From positions 310,001 through 374,000 of the forward strand of contig NC_088957.1 of NCBI RefSeq assembly GCF_010111755.1: a stretch of 64,000 nucleotides of DNA, in the 5' to 3' direction. The DNA is from Nakaseomyces glabratus. Taxonomy: Eukaryota; Ascomycota; Saccharomycetes; Saccharomycetales; Saccharomycetaceae. The translations under genes were made by a program, and so were the position numbers. This document shows positions 53,024 through 63,405 of this stretch, piece by piece; the stretch's first letter is position 1, and each line of letters starts with the position of its first letter. The notes below the pieces were generated by a model, which made no database searches, had not been told where the DNA came from, and saw nothing but the letters and a program-made list of their open reading frames with translations.

Positions 53024-53381
53024 AACTAAATTCTATATCGTTACTGTCCACCCGATGTTCTTCAATCGATTCAGAAGTATTCGAAACTGTCACAATACAG
53101 TTGAATTGCTTATATATTAGTGAATGTATGAATCCAGTTGCCATTATGGTTAGAACATTCTCAACGCGATGAGCATTGACATTTTTGCAAAAGTGCCTTC
53201 ACGCGTTTTGTGTGGGAATACGTGATTCATGAGTTCTATATATAGATTTGTAGTATGGCATGCCATGTCATTGCAGCGTATTTCGTTGTGATTCTTACTA
53301 GTTGTTTATTCCTTGGTTATTTCTAGTATTCAATTGAGTACATAGGTCTGTATTGCAATAGGACTATGTAATGATAAATAA
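53024..53381. promoter_or_regulatory. SHO1 promoter and AVT6 3' region
   Basis: 358 bp. A PAC core GCGATGAG occurs at 53166-53173, about 145 bp upstream of the SHO1 start; without a good RRPE nearby it may be chance. No other feature seen. Confidence 0.45.
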
Positions 53382-54764
53382 TTAGTGGTGGGCATTGTAC
53401 TTGAAAGTAGCAAAAAGCGATGCTGTCATCACAAAGAATCCCCATATTGTTGCTGCTAATCCAAGCTTCTTCAGCAATCTATCACCTCTGGTTAGAGTAG
53501 CTCCATCTGATCCTATTAATCTGTAGCCAAATATCCCTGGTAGAATGAAAGAGATCGAGGTGGATCCTGTGGCTCCCACAATTGCCAATACTTTATCAAG
53601 TGAGTGCACGGACATTGCCACGAGATATGAGGGAATCAAGATCGCAGCAGTAATCGCTAGAAATAGCTTCCTCTCCATCTCTATGGGTACATCCTTAATT
53701 GATCCTTGTTCTTCAGCTAGTTCGTTGTCCTCTATGGAGCTAATGGAACGCACCAATGGGGTTCTCTCAGTAGCCAGCAGTTGTGAAGAGCTCATAGTGT
53801 CTGCATTCGCTGTAGGTTCTTGTGTATTCTTGAGGTCAGGATTTAAGCTAGGGTAGAAAAACGCAAGGATATTATGAATTGAGCTTCTTGCCGGATGGCA
53901 CTGCAACGGGAATGCTAGCGTGACTAGTAATGCAATGGCAATTCTTCCAATAATGCTAGAGACCGAGTGGGGATACAATGTGATTATATTGCCTACGATC
54001 TTATCTCCGAAGGTCATATATCCACAACCGCCAATTAAGATATACAATATGCATGCCAAGGACGTTGAGATTAAAGGAATATACTTTGTAGTCTTGAAAC
54101 GGTTATCTTTCTGTTCATTAATCACTGAGAACATATTGTGGTGGCAAGTGTATGCAAAGACAAAGATAGGTAATGTTGTTAAGGGGCTAGGACCGTGGTG
54201 TGGTAGCCCAATTGATACATGGCCCTTCATCTGCTCGATATCGCCATCAGAGGAAACTAAATGTATTATCACCAGCACACATAGGTAAGCTACGGACATA
54301 ATAGCCAGTGAGGAGGTGTGTCTAAGGGAGTTCAAACGCTTCTTCAGACATAGTGGGGTCACTACGAATATCATTACAAGTGTAATGTGGAAATCCCTAT
54401 TCAACAAAAGTGGCTTTGTGGTGATTGAACCAGCAATCTGGGGCAGTAAATCTCCCACAACAATCAGATATGATATCCCAACACCCAGGCATTTGATAGC
54501 AATGGCGAGATCAAAGATAACACTTAAGTTCTTGTTGATAACCTGCGTCAACGAGAAGAAAGATGCATTCTTGGAATCTGGAGCATACCCGGCTACTCTA
54601 GCTTGTATCAGCAATGTCATCATTGAACAGAGACCACAAAACATTATCATCAGGATCCCAAATATGAGACCAAAGGGTTTAAACGCATAAGGCATGGCCA
54701 GTATGCCAGCTCCGCATGCGGTGTGCAAAAGAGTCAGTACACCTGAACCGACAGTAGAACTCAT
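53382..54764 (-). CDS. AVT6: Vacuolar amino-acid exporter, Avt5/Avt6 type
   Basis: 460 residues, amino acid/auxin permease family with about eleven membrane segments. It begins SGVLTLLHTACGAGILAMPYAFKPFG, the family signature, and contains LTTLPIFVFAYTCHHNMFSVI and GATGSTSISFILPGIFGY. Avt6 exports acidic amino acids (Asp, Glu) from the vacuole; Avt5 is its sister. Segments such as SSIIGRIAIALLVTLAFPLQ and HPARSSIHNIL look nearer to Avt6. Place and strand match YER119C (AVT6) and inverted YBL089W (AVT5). A ~60-residue hydrophilic loop near residue 310-365 is the variable part. Confidence 0.9.
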   Translation of the reverse strand: MSSTVGSGVLTLLHTACGAGILAMPYAFKPFGLIFGILMIMFCGLCSMMTLLIQARVAGYAPDSKNASFFSLTQVINKNLSVIFDLAIAIKCLGVGISYLIVVGDLLPQIAGSITTKPLLLNRDFHITLVMIFVVTPLCLKKRLNSLRHTSSLAIMSVAYLCVLVIIHLVSSDGDIEQMKGHVSIGLPHHGPSPLTTLPIFVFAYTCHHNMFSVINEQKDNRFKTTKYIPLISTSLACILYILIGGCGYMTFGDKIVGNIITLYPHSVSSIIGRIAIALLVTLAFPLQCHPARSSIHNILAFFYPSLNPDLKNTQEPTANADTMSSSQLLATERTPLVRSISSIEDNELAEEQGSIKDVPIEMERKLFLAITAAILIPSYLVAMSVHSLDKVLAIVGATGSTSISFILPGIFGYRLIGSDGATLTRGDRLLKKLGLAATIWGFFVMTASLFATFKYNAHH

Positions 54765-55068
54765 AACCTTTAGTTTTTTATATGTTAATGCTAATTTTGT
54801 AGTAACGCAGCAGCAACTCTTATTGTGGCCCCAGACCCAAGCGTTCTTAATTTGGATGACTACTATCCTTTATGTTGCATTATATCGCTTTGGCAAGCGA
54901 TGATGCAGTTGCAGCAAGAAAAAAAATGCTGAAAGGCATCTCCAGTAAGTGCTTACAAATTAATGTTGCTGAAATGGTATAGATGGCATATGATTTCTGC
55001 TTGGGTTGTCTGTGTGGCATAGATATCGATTAGTTAGTTGGAAGATAGCAGAGGATTGATTTATAGAG
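54765..55068. promoter_or_regulatory. Divergent AVT6-MAP2 promoter region
   Basis: 304 bp shared by two divergent genes. I see AT-rich DNA and no specific factor site I would defend. Confidence 0.5.
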
Positions 55069-56316
55069 ATGAGTGACGAAGTAGCAGTGCCTCCGGTGCA
55101 GGAAGGAGAGAAAGTTGAAGCTCAGGTTGAAGAAGTTGCAGAGGAAGTTGTCAATGAAGGTGGTGATTCAGGCAAGAAGAAGAAGAACAAGAAGAAGAAG
55201 AAGAAGAATAACATTAAGAGGATTGAACTTATCTACCCGGATGAAGTGTATCCTGAAGGTGAATGGATGGACTACCAGCAGGACTTCAACCTGGAGCGTA
55301 CCACTGACGCCGAGAAGAGGTACTTGGCAAGAGATATGGAGAAACAAAGCGAATGGAACGATGTTAGAAAGGGTGCTGAGATCCATCGTCGTGTGAGAAA
55401 GAATGTGCAGAACAAGTTGAAGCCTGGGATGTTACTAACCGAGGTTGCCGATATAATTGAGAATGCTACAAGAAAGTTTACAGGTGCTGAGGACTTAACC
55501 AAGATGGATAATCCAGTCAGTCAAGGTATTGGTTTCCCAACTGGTTTGTCTCTGAATCATTGCGCTGCCCATTATACCCCTAACACTGGAGATAAGACGG
55601 TTCTGAAATATGAGGATGTCATGAAAGTTGATATTGGTGTTCAAGTGAATGGTCATATTGTTGACTCAGCATGGACTGTATCCTTTGATCCCCAATACGA
55701 CAACTTGCTCGCAGCTGTGAAGGATGCTACATACACGGGTATCAAGGAGGCCGGTATTGACGTAAGATTAACCGATATTGGTGAGGCAATCCAGGAAGTA
55801 ATGGAATCCTATGAGGTAGAGATCAAGGGTAAGACGTACCAAGTGAAACCTTGCAGAAACCTATGTGGTCACAGTATCGGCCCTTACACCATCCATGCTG
55901 GTAAATCCGTTCCAATTGTGAAGAATGGTGACCAGACGAAAATGGAAGAAGGTGAGCACTTCGCCATCGAGACCTTCGGTACCACTGGTAGAGGCTATGT
56001 GGTAAGTGGTGGTGAAGTATCCCACTATGCCCGTCTGCCATCGGATGGCCTTCCACAACCAAACTTGGCTAGCGCAAAACAACTATTGAAAGTCATCGAC
56101 GACCACTTCGGAACCCTACCGTGGTGTCGCCGCTACTTAGATAGATTAGGCCAGGACAAGTACCTATTTGCACTTAACAGTCTAGTGAAGCAAGGCCACG
56201 TCCAGGACTACCCACCATTGAATGATGTTATTGGATCTTACACCGCACAGTACGAGCACACTATCCTGCTGCACCCACACAAGAAGGAAGTGGTGTCAAA
56301 GGGAGACGACTATTGA
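55069..56316 (+). CDS. MAP2: Methionine aminopeptidase 2
   Basis: 415 residues (421 in S. cerevisiae). It removes initiator Met from nascent proteins. The N-terminal ~50 residues have an acidic then poly-Lys stretch (residues ~36-47) that associates with ribosomes. The five metal ligands of the pita-bread fold are present: D188 and D199 in [17 protein letters not shown]268 in [14 protein letters not shown]301 in [12 protein letters not shown] and E396 in [10 protein letters not shown], with spacing equal to human MetAP2. It corresponds to YBL091C and sits here among YER-type neighbours, an example of interleaved sister regions. Confidence 0.97.
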   Translation: MSDEVAVPPVQEGEKVEAQVEEVAEEVVNEGGDSGKKKKNKKKKKKNNIKRIELIYPDEVYPEGEWMDYQQDFNLERTTDAEKRYLARDMEKQSEWNDVRKGAEIHRRVRKNVQNKLKPGMLLTEVADIIENATRKFTGAEDLTKMDNPVSQGIGFPTGLSLNHCAAHYTPNTGDKTVLKYEDVMKVDIGVQVNGHIVDSAWTVSFDPQYDNLLAAVKDATYTGIKEAGIDVRLTDIGEAIQEVMESYEVEIKGKTYQVKPCRNLCGHSIGPYTIHAGKSVPIVKNGDQTKMEEGEHFAIETFGTTGRGYVVSGGEVSHYARLPSDGLPQPNLASAKQLLKVIDDHFGTLPWCRRYLDRLGQDKYLFALNSLVKQGHVQDYPPLNDVIGSYTAQYEHTILLHPHKKEVVSKGDDY

Positions 56317-56827
56317 AAACCTTTCATAAGTGACAAAACAATTACACGCACACATATATAAACACAAGATATAGACATTGGCATTTCAAAGGTGCATAAC
56401 TAGATGAACTAGTATATACTTCCTGCTTTGCGGTATAAACCCATTATCAATATCCCTTTCTACGTGAGCTCGTTTAACAGCACACTTCACCATTTTTTTT
56501 TGTTTGTGTTTGCTGGAATTTTTGGGAAATCAAAAGCTCACTCCCTCCCAGCAGAAAGCAAATTTGTTAGAATAACAGTAATAGTTATCAATTGTTGGGG
56601 GGGCTTTAAAAGCAAGGAACTGAACGAGAGGATCTTACAGTATTTCATCAATTGGACAAATTCTATCTCAATACTTTAACCGCCGGAACTATATTTTACT
56701 GCATTAGATTCTTTGAGGCAGAGAAAAGTGTTTTTGAGAATCGAATTTACTGGAAAAAACAAAACTAGAATTCCTACAGATCAAAACAAAAGGAATAAAA
56801 GTCGATTATATATAATAAAAGAAAGCA
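56317..56827 (+). promoter_or_regulatory. MAP2 3' region and SCS2 promoter
   Basis: 511 bp. It contains a G7 run at 56597-56603 (~225 bp before SCS2) and a purine-rich leader ending in GAAAGCA just before the ATG. No CATGTGAAAT-type inositol element was seen. Confidence 0.5.
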
Positions 56828-57604
56828 ATGTCTCTAGTTGATATATCTCCAGATGTGCTTGAATACAAGTCGCCATTGACCAGGCAGAGTACCGCGTATG
56901 TCACTGTGAAAAACAACTCTGATCAAGCCATAGCGTTCAAGGTGAAAACCACTGCTCCAAAGTTCTACTGTGTGAGACCAAATGCCTCCGTGGTTGCTCC
57001 TGGTGAGATTGTGGATGTCCAGGTAATCTTTTTAGGTTTGCCTGAGGCTCCGGCTCCAGACTACAAGTGCCGCGATAAGTTCTTGGTTATAACACTGCCA
57101 TCTCCGTATGATTTGGGCTCCAAGTCTGTGTCCGAGGCCTGGGCTGATCTAGAAGCGGAGTTCAAGCAACAGGCAATCTCCAAGAAGATCAAAGTTAAAT
57201 ATTTGATAGATACTGAAGTGGAAAAGAATCCACAAAGTGTTCCTGAAACGGAGGATGCTAGAGAAACTATACAACCAGCACATCAACCAGCTCCAATTGC
57301 TGAGACCAAGCCCTCAGAGGTCACTGAGAATAAGATGCCTATGACTAAAGAGGTCCCAGTTGCTGCTCCAGTTACTGCAGCACCAATTACTGCTGATATT
57401 GAGGAGAAGAATGCCATGCCAAAGACAGAAACTCACGAAAATGTTGATGAACTGAAGGAAGAACCACCTGTAACAACGACAGAAAAGGAAGAGGCCAAGG
57501 TACAGAGTTCTGTTACCAAGAAGTCCGGTAATGAAGGCTCTACGAACACTATGTTGATTGTCATATGTCTTGCTGTCCTTATTTTGGGTTGGTTGTATCG
57601 TTAA
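56828..57604 (+). CDS. SCS2: VAP-family ER membrane protein Scs2
   Basis: 258 residues (244 in S. cerevisiae). An MSP domain fills residues 1-125 (PDVLEYKSPLTRQSTAYVTVKNNS, IAFKVKTTAPKFYCVRPN, KCRDKFLVITLPSP), with the Lys/Thr surface that binds FFAT peptides. A disordered Pro/Glu/Thr-rich linker follows, then a tail-anchor membrane segment TMLIVICLAVLILGWLYR ends the protein. Scs2 tethers ER to plasma membrane and holds Opi1 at the ER in phospholipid control. Place and strand match YER120W. Confidence 0.95.
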   Translation: MSLVDISPDVLEYKSPLTRQSTAYVTVKNNSDQAIAFKVKTTAPKFYCVRPNASVVAPGEIVDVQVIFLGLPEAPAPDYKCRDKFLVITLPSPYDLGSKSVSEAWADLEAEFKQQAISKKIKVKYLIDTEVEKNPQSVPETEDARETIQPAHQPAPIAETKPSEVTENKMPMTKEVPVAAPVTAAPITADIEEKNAMPKTETHENVDELKEEPPVTTTEKEEAKVQSSVTKKSGNEGSTNTMLIVICLAVLILGWLYR

Positions 57605-58288
57605 GGTACTAGGTTGTCATGACCTCGCTATAATTTTAACGAGTACCCGTGAAGAAAATAGAAAAACCGAGAAAGATTTAGGATTGTTGACTATAAGATC
57701 AGCAAAAGGAGGAGTTAGTAGACATTAAACTAAAGAAAGGAAATTACTCTTCCGTTGTACATTTTTTATTTCACGCCAAGATTTTTGTTTTGTTTTGCAA
57801 AAGAACCTGGTAAGATATTTTTCCATTGATGTGTATTACTCATTTTGCAGTTTGTTTCTTTTTTGATTAAAAGATTCATTGGACTGTTTGAGGTAGGCGT
57901 CAGTGTTTAAGTAGATAGGGTACTAAAATCTATTCATATAGTAATCTTTTTCCCTCTATATTTAACTTATAATAATACCCGATGATATCCATTACTACAA
58001 ATTAACTGGTTGCAATCTGGCCTAAAATACGCTGCATGATACAGGCATCTAAATAAAGTATTTGAAATGACTGACGTGTAAATCCGTAATGCAATCATTG
58101 CTGTTTTTCTGTTCCTTGCTCCGAACGGCTGTCGGAATTTTTCAGGGCAGTGGTTCATCTAGAAAACATGAAAAACTCTTGCAATGATAGTGAAAATTAA
58201 AGGAACTGGTAACTGTGGTATAATATACTGTGGACTTGTTTACAATTCTAACTATTGTGCATAAATAGAAGTCGATTAATTGATCAAG
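57605..58288. other. Intergenic: SCS2 3' region and small-gene promoter
   Basis: 684 bp, AT-rich with T-runs around 57760-57790. Frames inside are short and not protein-like. Nothing else recognised. Confidence 0.5.
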
Positions 58289-58516
58289 ATGGGTTTGCTT
58301 GAAACACCAATCTCAATTCCTAGCGATGACAAGAACTATCAGTTGACGTCCAGTCCAAGGTATATCAACTGGCATATGTTTGGCACTGCAACTTCTCAAG
58401 AGCTTGTTTCCAATGGAGCTCCTGGTATGAATGGCAAGAGGGCTCTGGCATCAGAATCTTCTAGCCTAGGGTTAAAAAGACAGAAAAGTGATAAAACTAC
58501 CAGGTCAATGTCATAG
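58289..58516 (+). CDS. Small protein at the YER121W position
   Basis: 75 residues from the ATG at 58289. It is hydrophilic, with a non-repetitive first half (MGLLETPISIPSDDKNY, then SSPRYINWHMFGTATSQE) and a basic Ser-rich tail (KRALASESSSLGLKRQKSDK) that could be a nuclear localisation signal. It occupies the place and strand of S. cerevisiae YER121W (114 residues, function unknown) between SCS2 and GLO3. I did not recognise the sequence itself. The composition looks like real coding sequence rather than AT-rich chance. Confidence 0.5.
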   Translation: MGLLETPISIPSDDKNYQLTSSPRYINWHMFGTATSQELVSNGAPGMNGKRALASESSSLGLKRQKSDKTTRSMS

Positions 58517-59061
58517 ATTTATCAGGTACCAATGTATCTGGTATCTTAAGTATATAATAATATTCATGATCACGGAACAGAGAGAAATCCAACATATTAA
58601 CAATTGTGATTATTCAATGTTCATTTAATTTTCATTCAATTAATTTTTATTTACAGAGCAAAACTAGTGTAAACCCTAGGTTATGAACGGCACGACTCCT
58701 CCGATAGAATATTTGCTATTCGGATTGTATAAATTAAATTGTATTATAGTTTTTAAAATATCTATTAAAAGAATATAACTGGTTTTCTTATTTTACATGT
58801 TTGAAACTGACTTTAGGAGAAGGAATAGGGTAAAAGCTCTTTGAAAGATCATTCTAAGGCAATTCCATCAGAAACGTCCAAAGAGAAGGAAATCTCTCGA
58901 GCTCTTTTTATCGGTAGCAATTTGTACCTTTTCGTTAGTAGAAGTATTTTAGGCTTTATCATTTTATTTGGTAGATCGTTATTACTTAGTGTTTTCCATA
59001 ACGCTGTCCTATGTGAGTAGTGAACGCCACAGTTGGACTAACTATAGAATGGTTAAAGTCT
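58517..59061. other. Convergent intergenic region before GLO3
   Basis: 545 bp, AT-rich, between the small gene and the GLO3 stop. No RNA gene or repeat recognised. Confidence 0.5.
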
Positions 59062-60522
59062 TCATTTCCTTAGATAATCTCTTAAATAATTACCTAGCTT
59101 TTCGGCACCTGTCTCAACCATATCCTTTAGCATCTGTAGTTCATCATCTGTACTGGAATTGAAGTCAATAAAAGCACCATTTGAACCTGCAGCTCCTCCA
59201 TAATTTCTTTGAGGATTATAAGCCCCATTACCACCCTCTAATAGATCTTCTTCGCTTTGTTCTTCACCAAAATAAGATGATGAAGAAATAGATGTAGCAT
59301 TATCGAAGGTCTTAAGTTTTTCACGAGCTTCACGAGAAGCAGCTTCATCGTAGGTACCACGTCCGAACATCATATCTGAGGAAATAGCTTTCTGACCACC
59401 ATATTTTGCAGCGATAGATCCTGTGTATTTTGGTCCTGAGGCTGCTCTCTTGGCTTCCTTATGTTGTTGGGCAAGCTCATTGGCTTCATTATTGGTCATA
59501 CCAAAACCTAGTTTAGCAAATTTAGGCTTCAAATCTTCAACTGGGGCAGGGTCCACAAAGGACTCTTCTTCACCATTAAAGACGTCTTCCTTCTTCGCGA
59601 AAGAGTCTTCATCATCCTTTTCTGTAGAACCGAAACTTGGCGCTTGGTATTTGTTTGGGAAGGAAGAGGTAGTGGAAGAATTATGAAGTTCAAGCTCTTT
59701 TTCTTCTTCTGCTTCTTTCTCGAATTGATCGAAAAGATCTTCCGCCTTAGACTTATCTACCTTCTTGGCACCAAGTCTAGTTGGTTTTCTGGATGATGAT
59801 AAGATAGAATGCTTCTTGGCACCTTGAGTTGCTTGAGGGGTAGAAGTCTTTCTTCTACTGTTCAAAATTGAACTGCCTGTTTTTCTTCCCAAACTTGTGC
59901 TGGAGTTATTATTGCTAGAATTTGCGTTTAAGCCTCCAGTAGGTCTTGGAGATAGGGTTGGGGTTACAGAACCGTTGTCAACCTTTGGTTTCTCCCAGTT
60001 GGAAAAGAAGTCATCGACACTACCTTCCTTTGGAGTGGAGGCAACACTGTTAGAGTCACTTGATGTCTCATCACCTTGATTGTCCATTTCAGTCAACACT
60101 AATTCACCTGGGTATTGTTGCATATCCTTTTCCACCTTGGAATCAAGATGCGCTTTGTACTTTTTAGCCACTAAACTCGTGTATTTTGCTTGTGCATTCA
60201 CATTAGAGCTATTCAAGTATTGTTTTCCATTATTCTTCATGAAATATTCCTTAGCCTTGTGGTTACCACCATATTTGAATCTTCTCAAGTTATTCACTGT
60301 CCATTTATCTAGGGTAGAACTCTTCACAAAGGTAATGTGTACACCAAGATTTCTGTGAACAGCAGAACATTGGATACATAGAAGAACACCAAATGGCACG
60401 GATGTCCAAGTAGGGTTCTTATTACCACAGTCAAAACAAACACGGTTCTCCAATCTGCTGCCTAGTTTGGTGAAAACTTGCTGTCTAACAGAATCCTCAA
60501 CGAATACTTCACCGTCGTCCAT
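59062..60522 (-). CDS. GLO3: ARF GTPase-activating protein Glo3
   Basis: 486 residues (493 in S. cerevisiae). The N-terminal ArfGAP zinc finger is C29, C32, C49, C52 with the arginine finger R57 in [11 protein letters not shown]. The middle carries basic BoCCS-like sequence. The C-terminal Glo3 motif region has repeated [16 protein letters not shown] and YAPxxN-like blocks and ends in an amphipathic helix ([20 protein letters not shown]) that senses membrane curvature. Glo3 drives Arf1 GTP hydrolysis in COPI retrieval from Golgi to ER. Place and strand match YER122C; this is the last gene of the long syntenic block. Confidence 0.96.
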   Translation of the reverse strand: MDDGEVFVEDSVRQQVFTKLGSRLENRVCFDCGNKNPTWTSVPFGVLLCIQCSAVHRNLGVHITFVKSSTLDKWTVNNLRRFKYGGNHKAKEYFMKNNGKQYLNSSNVNAQAKYTSLVAKKYKAHLDSKVEKDMQQYPGELVLTEMDNQGDETSSDSNSVASTPKEGSVDDFFSNWEKPKVDNGSVTPTLSPRPTGGLNANSSNNNSSTSLGRKTGSSILNSRRKTSTPQATQGAKKHSILSSSRKPTRLGAKKVDKSKAEDLFDQFEKEAEEEKELELHNSSTTSSFPNKYQAPSFGSTEKDDEDSFAKKEDVFNGEEESFVDPAPVEDLKPKFAKLGFGMTNNEANELAQQHKEAKRAASGPKYTGSIAAKYGGQKAISSDMMFGRGTYDEAASREAREKLKTFDNATSISSSSYFGEEQSEEDLLEGGNGAYNPQRNYGGAAGSNGAFIDFNSSTDDELQMLKDMVETGAEKLGNYLRDYLRK

Positions 60523-61620
60523 ATTTTAATATGTATGTGTGTCCTATAGTAATAATTGATAACGTTACGATTTTGATCGTTTCTAAAACTCGATTCCTTA
60601 ACCTCTCTTACCCTTTTATAACTCAAATTTCCTGATCCGACCGGGAGAAAAATGATAGTTTGATGAACGTTCACTTTATCGCTGTCGTGGGATGATTAAT
60701 AGAGTTACTTGACTACCGGAATAGAACAAAAATTGTGCTATTGGGAACTTCAAAACCTTTTTGTTGTTCTTGTTATTCCCATGATTTGTGCCAAGAATCC
60801 TATTCTTAGGCCGGAGGGAGCCCACATTTGAAAAAAAACAAAACGAAAAAATCGCTGAATGGGCAAATCTTAAGCCGGGTAAAGTTCTTGTGCAGGCTGT
60901 CCATATAGCTATGCAGTCTCTATTCATCTCAGGAACTGTATTCATTGCAACGGTTACTTTCAAACCAAATGTTGTGAAAGTTTAGCGAGTATGTTCTATT
61001 GTCATTTCTAGCATTAACTAAATAAATGAGACTAAAGGCCATGACATATATTGAAAAATAAATATTTAATATTTATAGAGTAAAAAAATTAGTTATACGT
61101 AAAAAAAAAATAGGAAGGATACAAGAAGACAATACGAAAATAGAAGCTATAGCCTATTTTGTGAAAACATCAATCTTCCGTTACTGAAACAGTATTTTTA
61201 GATACCATATCCCATATGGTAGACCAATTTGAATAAAAATCAAATTTCATTAAAAAAAAAAAAAGAGAAAAGGCCCAATGACTACTTTTCATGAAAACAA
61301 ACTATTTTTGTATCTTCGCAAACAAAATCGAAAATATAATATGAGCATATCAGCTCCAAGCAGTAGAGTAATGGTGGCTCAATTTTCTCCGTTTCAAAAA
61401 ACCAAATCATTTGTTTGTTTCCAGGTAAAGTAATGCATAAACCTCATAAAAGAACTGAAAAAAAAAATGTTGTGAATCTGAATTGAATTAAGTCCGTTGC
61501 TATAATCTTTCAAAATTAGTTAGGGCAGAAAGATGAAGGAAAATAACACAATAATATCATATAGTCATTAAGCATCATCAAGTAGAAAATTTAGTATGCA
61601 GTGTGAAAAACCTAGTAGAG
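60523..61620. other. Intergenic: GLO3 promoter, ATG-less frame and NDD1 3' region
   Basis: 1098 bp at a synteny break. The left part is the GLO3 promoter. An open frame with a hydrophobic end but no ATG spans 60785-60985 on the plus strand. The right ~600 bp is very AT-rich with several A-runs. No RNA gene recognised. Confidence 0.5.
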
Positions 61621-63405
61621 TCAGGGTTGTTTTTTATTTTGAATTGGAGCAGCAGAGAATGATTTCGATTTCGGCAGTCCATTTTTCTTAGGCTTCTGAT
61701 TTGTGGTTAATGTTGAAGCGGATCTTTGTAGATTAGCCTTTTTGCTATTTGTAGGACCTTTTGCTCCGGATTGCAATGTGGTGCTTGATTTTGTGACGTT
61801 AAATTTGTGAGCATTAGATACAATAATTTGGAACTTTGGTTGTTTCTTGATTTTCTTCTTAACTTTCCCATCTTTGCTCTTGGATTTCATGGCTTTCTGG
61901 GAATTGTTTGGGACAGTGTTGAAAACTTTTGGTGCTGTCGCCATTGAATCACTCTTGAAAGATCCCATTTTTGGTAGTTCTGGGATCGGTAGAATTGGTC
62001 TGTTTTTAGCATCTAGAGAAATGTTAGATTTGTTATGTGATATTGGTGTCGGTGAGAGTGGAATAGCAAGTTTGCTATCTTCATCATCGTGTTTTAATAC
62101 ACCGCTGTCACGATCAAAGAGCAACAGTCTGTCATCAATATTGTAATCAGATTGTTTACCGGCTTTCAATTGTCTGTTCTTGGCTGGTAAGTTTTTCTGT
62201 TCCTGACTTGGTATAATGTTAAGTCTTGAGTGATCAATCTTCAACGGTGATTTAGTTACAGAGGAATTCAGTTGAATTGTGGTAGGTGATGATCCATATA
62301 TGTTGTTTTCTTTGTTTTCATCATCTCTGTTGGTAAAATTAGGAATATTTCCGAGCTTCGATAGTTTACTTGGTGATTTGTTATTGTTGGGTGTCTTCAT
62401 AAGGAAGTTATTTTTGTTCTTCCTAATTGATGCAACGTTAGGTGTGCTATTTAAGCTTAAGCCCATCGTATCTTTCCTAGCTCTTTGGAAGTCAGCTAGA
62501 GCACTGTTAGAAGTTTGTATATTATTCGGATCAAAATCATTACCTATTTCTCTCTTAGCAAATGGGGTGAGTCCTGTACTATTTGTTCCAAAGAAGTTCA
62601 GAGCATCTTTCTTCTCCCTGTATGGTGACACTGAAGAAGGCATGTTATTAAACGTCAGTACATTTTGATCTATCCTCCTTAGCGGCGTCCTATTGCTGTT
62701 GCTGTACAAGAATTTTGTAGACGACGTCGAGTTGAGTAAATCCCAGTTAATTTGTGCGGAACTATTCAAAAACTTCAACGGAGTCTTTGCAGGGGTCTTT
62801 GTATTGTTGTTGTTCAGCAGGCTAAAGTTTGGCGAATCCAACAAGAACTCCCTAAGCTGTTCAGGAGACGCCAAAAATTCGCAGTTACCATTCTGAGGGC
62901 CCGCGCTATTGGGATCAATAAGCATCCCATGCCCATTACCCTGTGTCCTTACGTTATTACCAGGCGGCCCACTTATCCTCACCGATGGCTGTTGATTAAG
63001 AGCGTTATTGAACACACTCGAAGGCTGCAAGTTTATGTCATCCAAGGAGGGTTCAGCACCGTGTTGTAGCTGTTTAGTGGCCGACCCTTCGCCTAGAGCC
63101 GTGGTCATCGTTGTGTTCATGGGCAGTATGCTATTGTCCAGGAAAGGAGACGAACCCGCGTTCCCATTCCTCCCGTTAGCTACTGCTACCTCCGCATTGC
63201 TAGCGCAACTGTTATCCGCAGAAGACTGCACGCGAGAGTACGGCGTAGGGAAACTCTTCACGCCATTGCCACCAGCAGTAGGCTGTATACTGTTCCCCAA
63301 TGGGGATGCGAAATACTTCATATTCTCCGAAAACACATGCAACAGGTGCGCTTCCAGATCCTCGCCGTGAGGATTCAACCGCTTCCACTCCGGCGTCTCT
63401 TCCAT
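61621..63405 (-). CDS. NDD1: Cell-cycle coactivator Ndd1
   Basis: 594 residues; the first in-frame ATG is at 63405, and the open frame upstream of it has no ATG. It matches S. cerevisiae Ndd1 (554) in order: FPTPYS near the N terminus, LDDINLQPSSVF, SPEQLREFLLDSPNFSLL, TPAKTPLKFL, RTPLRRID, ALADFQRARKD, NIYGSSPTTIQLNSSVTKS, PELPKMGSFKSD and KFQIIVSNAHKFN. Ndd1 binds Fkh2-Mcm1 at G2/M (CLB2 cluster) promoters and is activated by Cdk1 and Cdc5; several SP/TP sites fit. The linkers are Asn/Ser-rich. It corresponds to YOR372C, so the synteny changes between GLO3 and here. Confidence 0.96.
   Translation of the reverse strand: MEETPEWKRLNPHGEDLEAHLLHVFSENMKYFASPLGNSIQPTAGGNGVKSFPTPYSRVQSSADNSCASNAEVAVANGRNGNAGSSPFLDNSILPMNTTMTTALGEGSATKQLQHGAEPSLDDINLQPSSVFNNALNQQPSVRISGPPGNNVRTQGNGHGMLIDPNSAGPQNGNCEFLASPEQLREFLLDSPNFSLLNNNNTKTPAKTPLKFLNSSAQINWDLLNSTSSTKFLYSNSNRTPLRRIDQNVLTFNNMPSSVSPYREKKDALNFFGTNSTGLTPFAKREIGNDFDPNNIQTSNSALADFQRARKDTMGLSLNSTPNVASIRKNKNNFLMKTPNNNKSPSKLSKLGNIPNFTNRDDENKENNIYGSSPTTIQLNSSVTKSPLKIDHSRLNIIPSQEQKNLPAKNRQLKAGKQSDYNIDDRLLLFDRDSGVLKHDDEDSKLAIPLSPTPISHNKSNISLDAKNRPILPIPELPKMGSFKSDSMATAPKVFNTVPNNSQKAMKSKSKDGKVKKKIKKQPKFQIIVSNAHKFNVTKSSTTLQSGAKGPTNSKKANLQRSASTLTTNQKPKKNGLPKSKSFSAAPIQNKKQP

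Noticed and set aside
60676..60963. Minus-strand frame of ~95 codons opposite the ATG-less frame
   Set aside because: Starts at a non-ATG codon, has no recognisable domain and overlaps the more protein-like plus frame.
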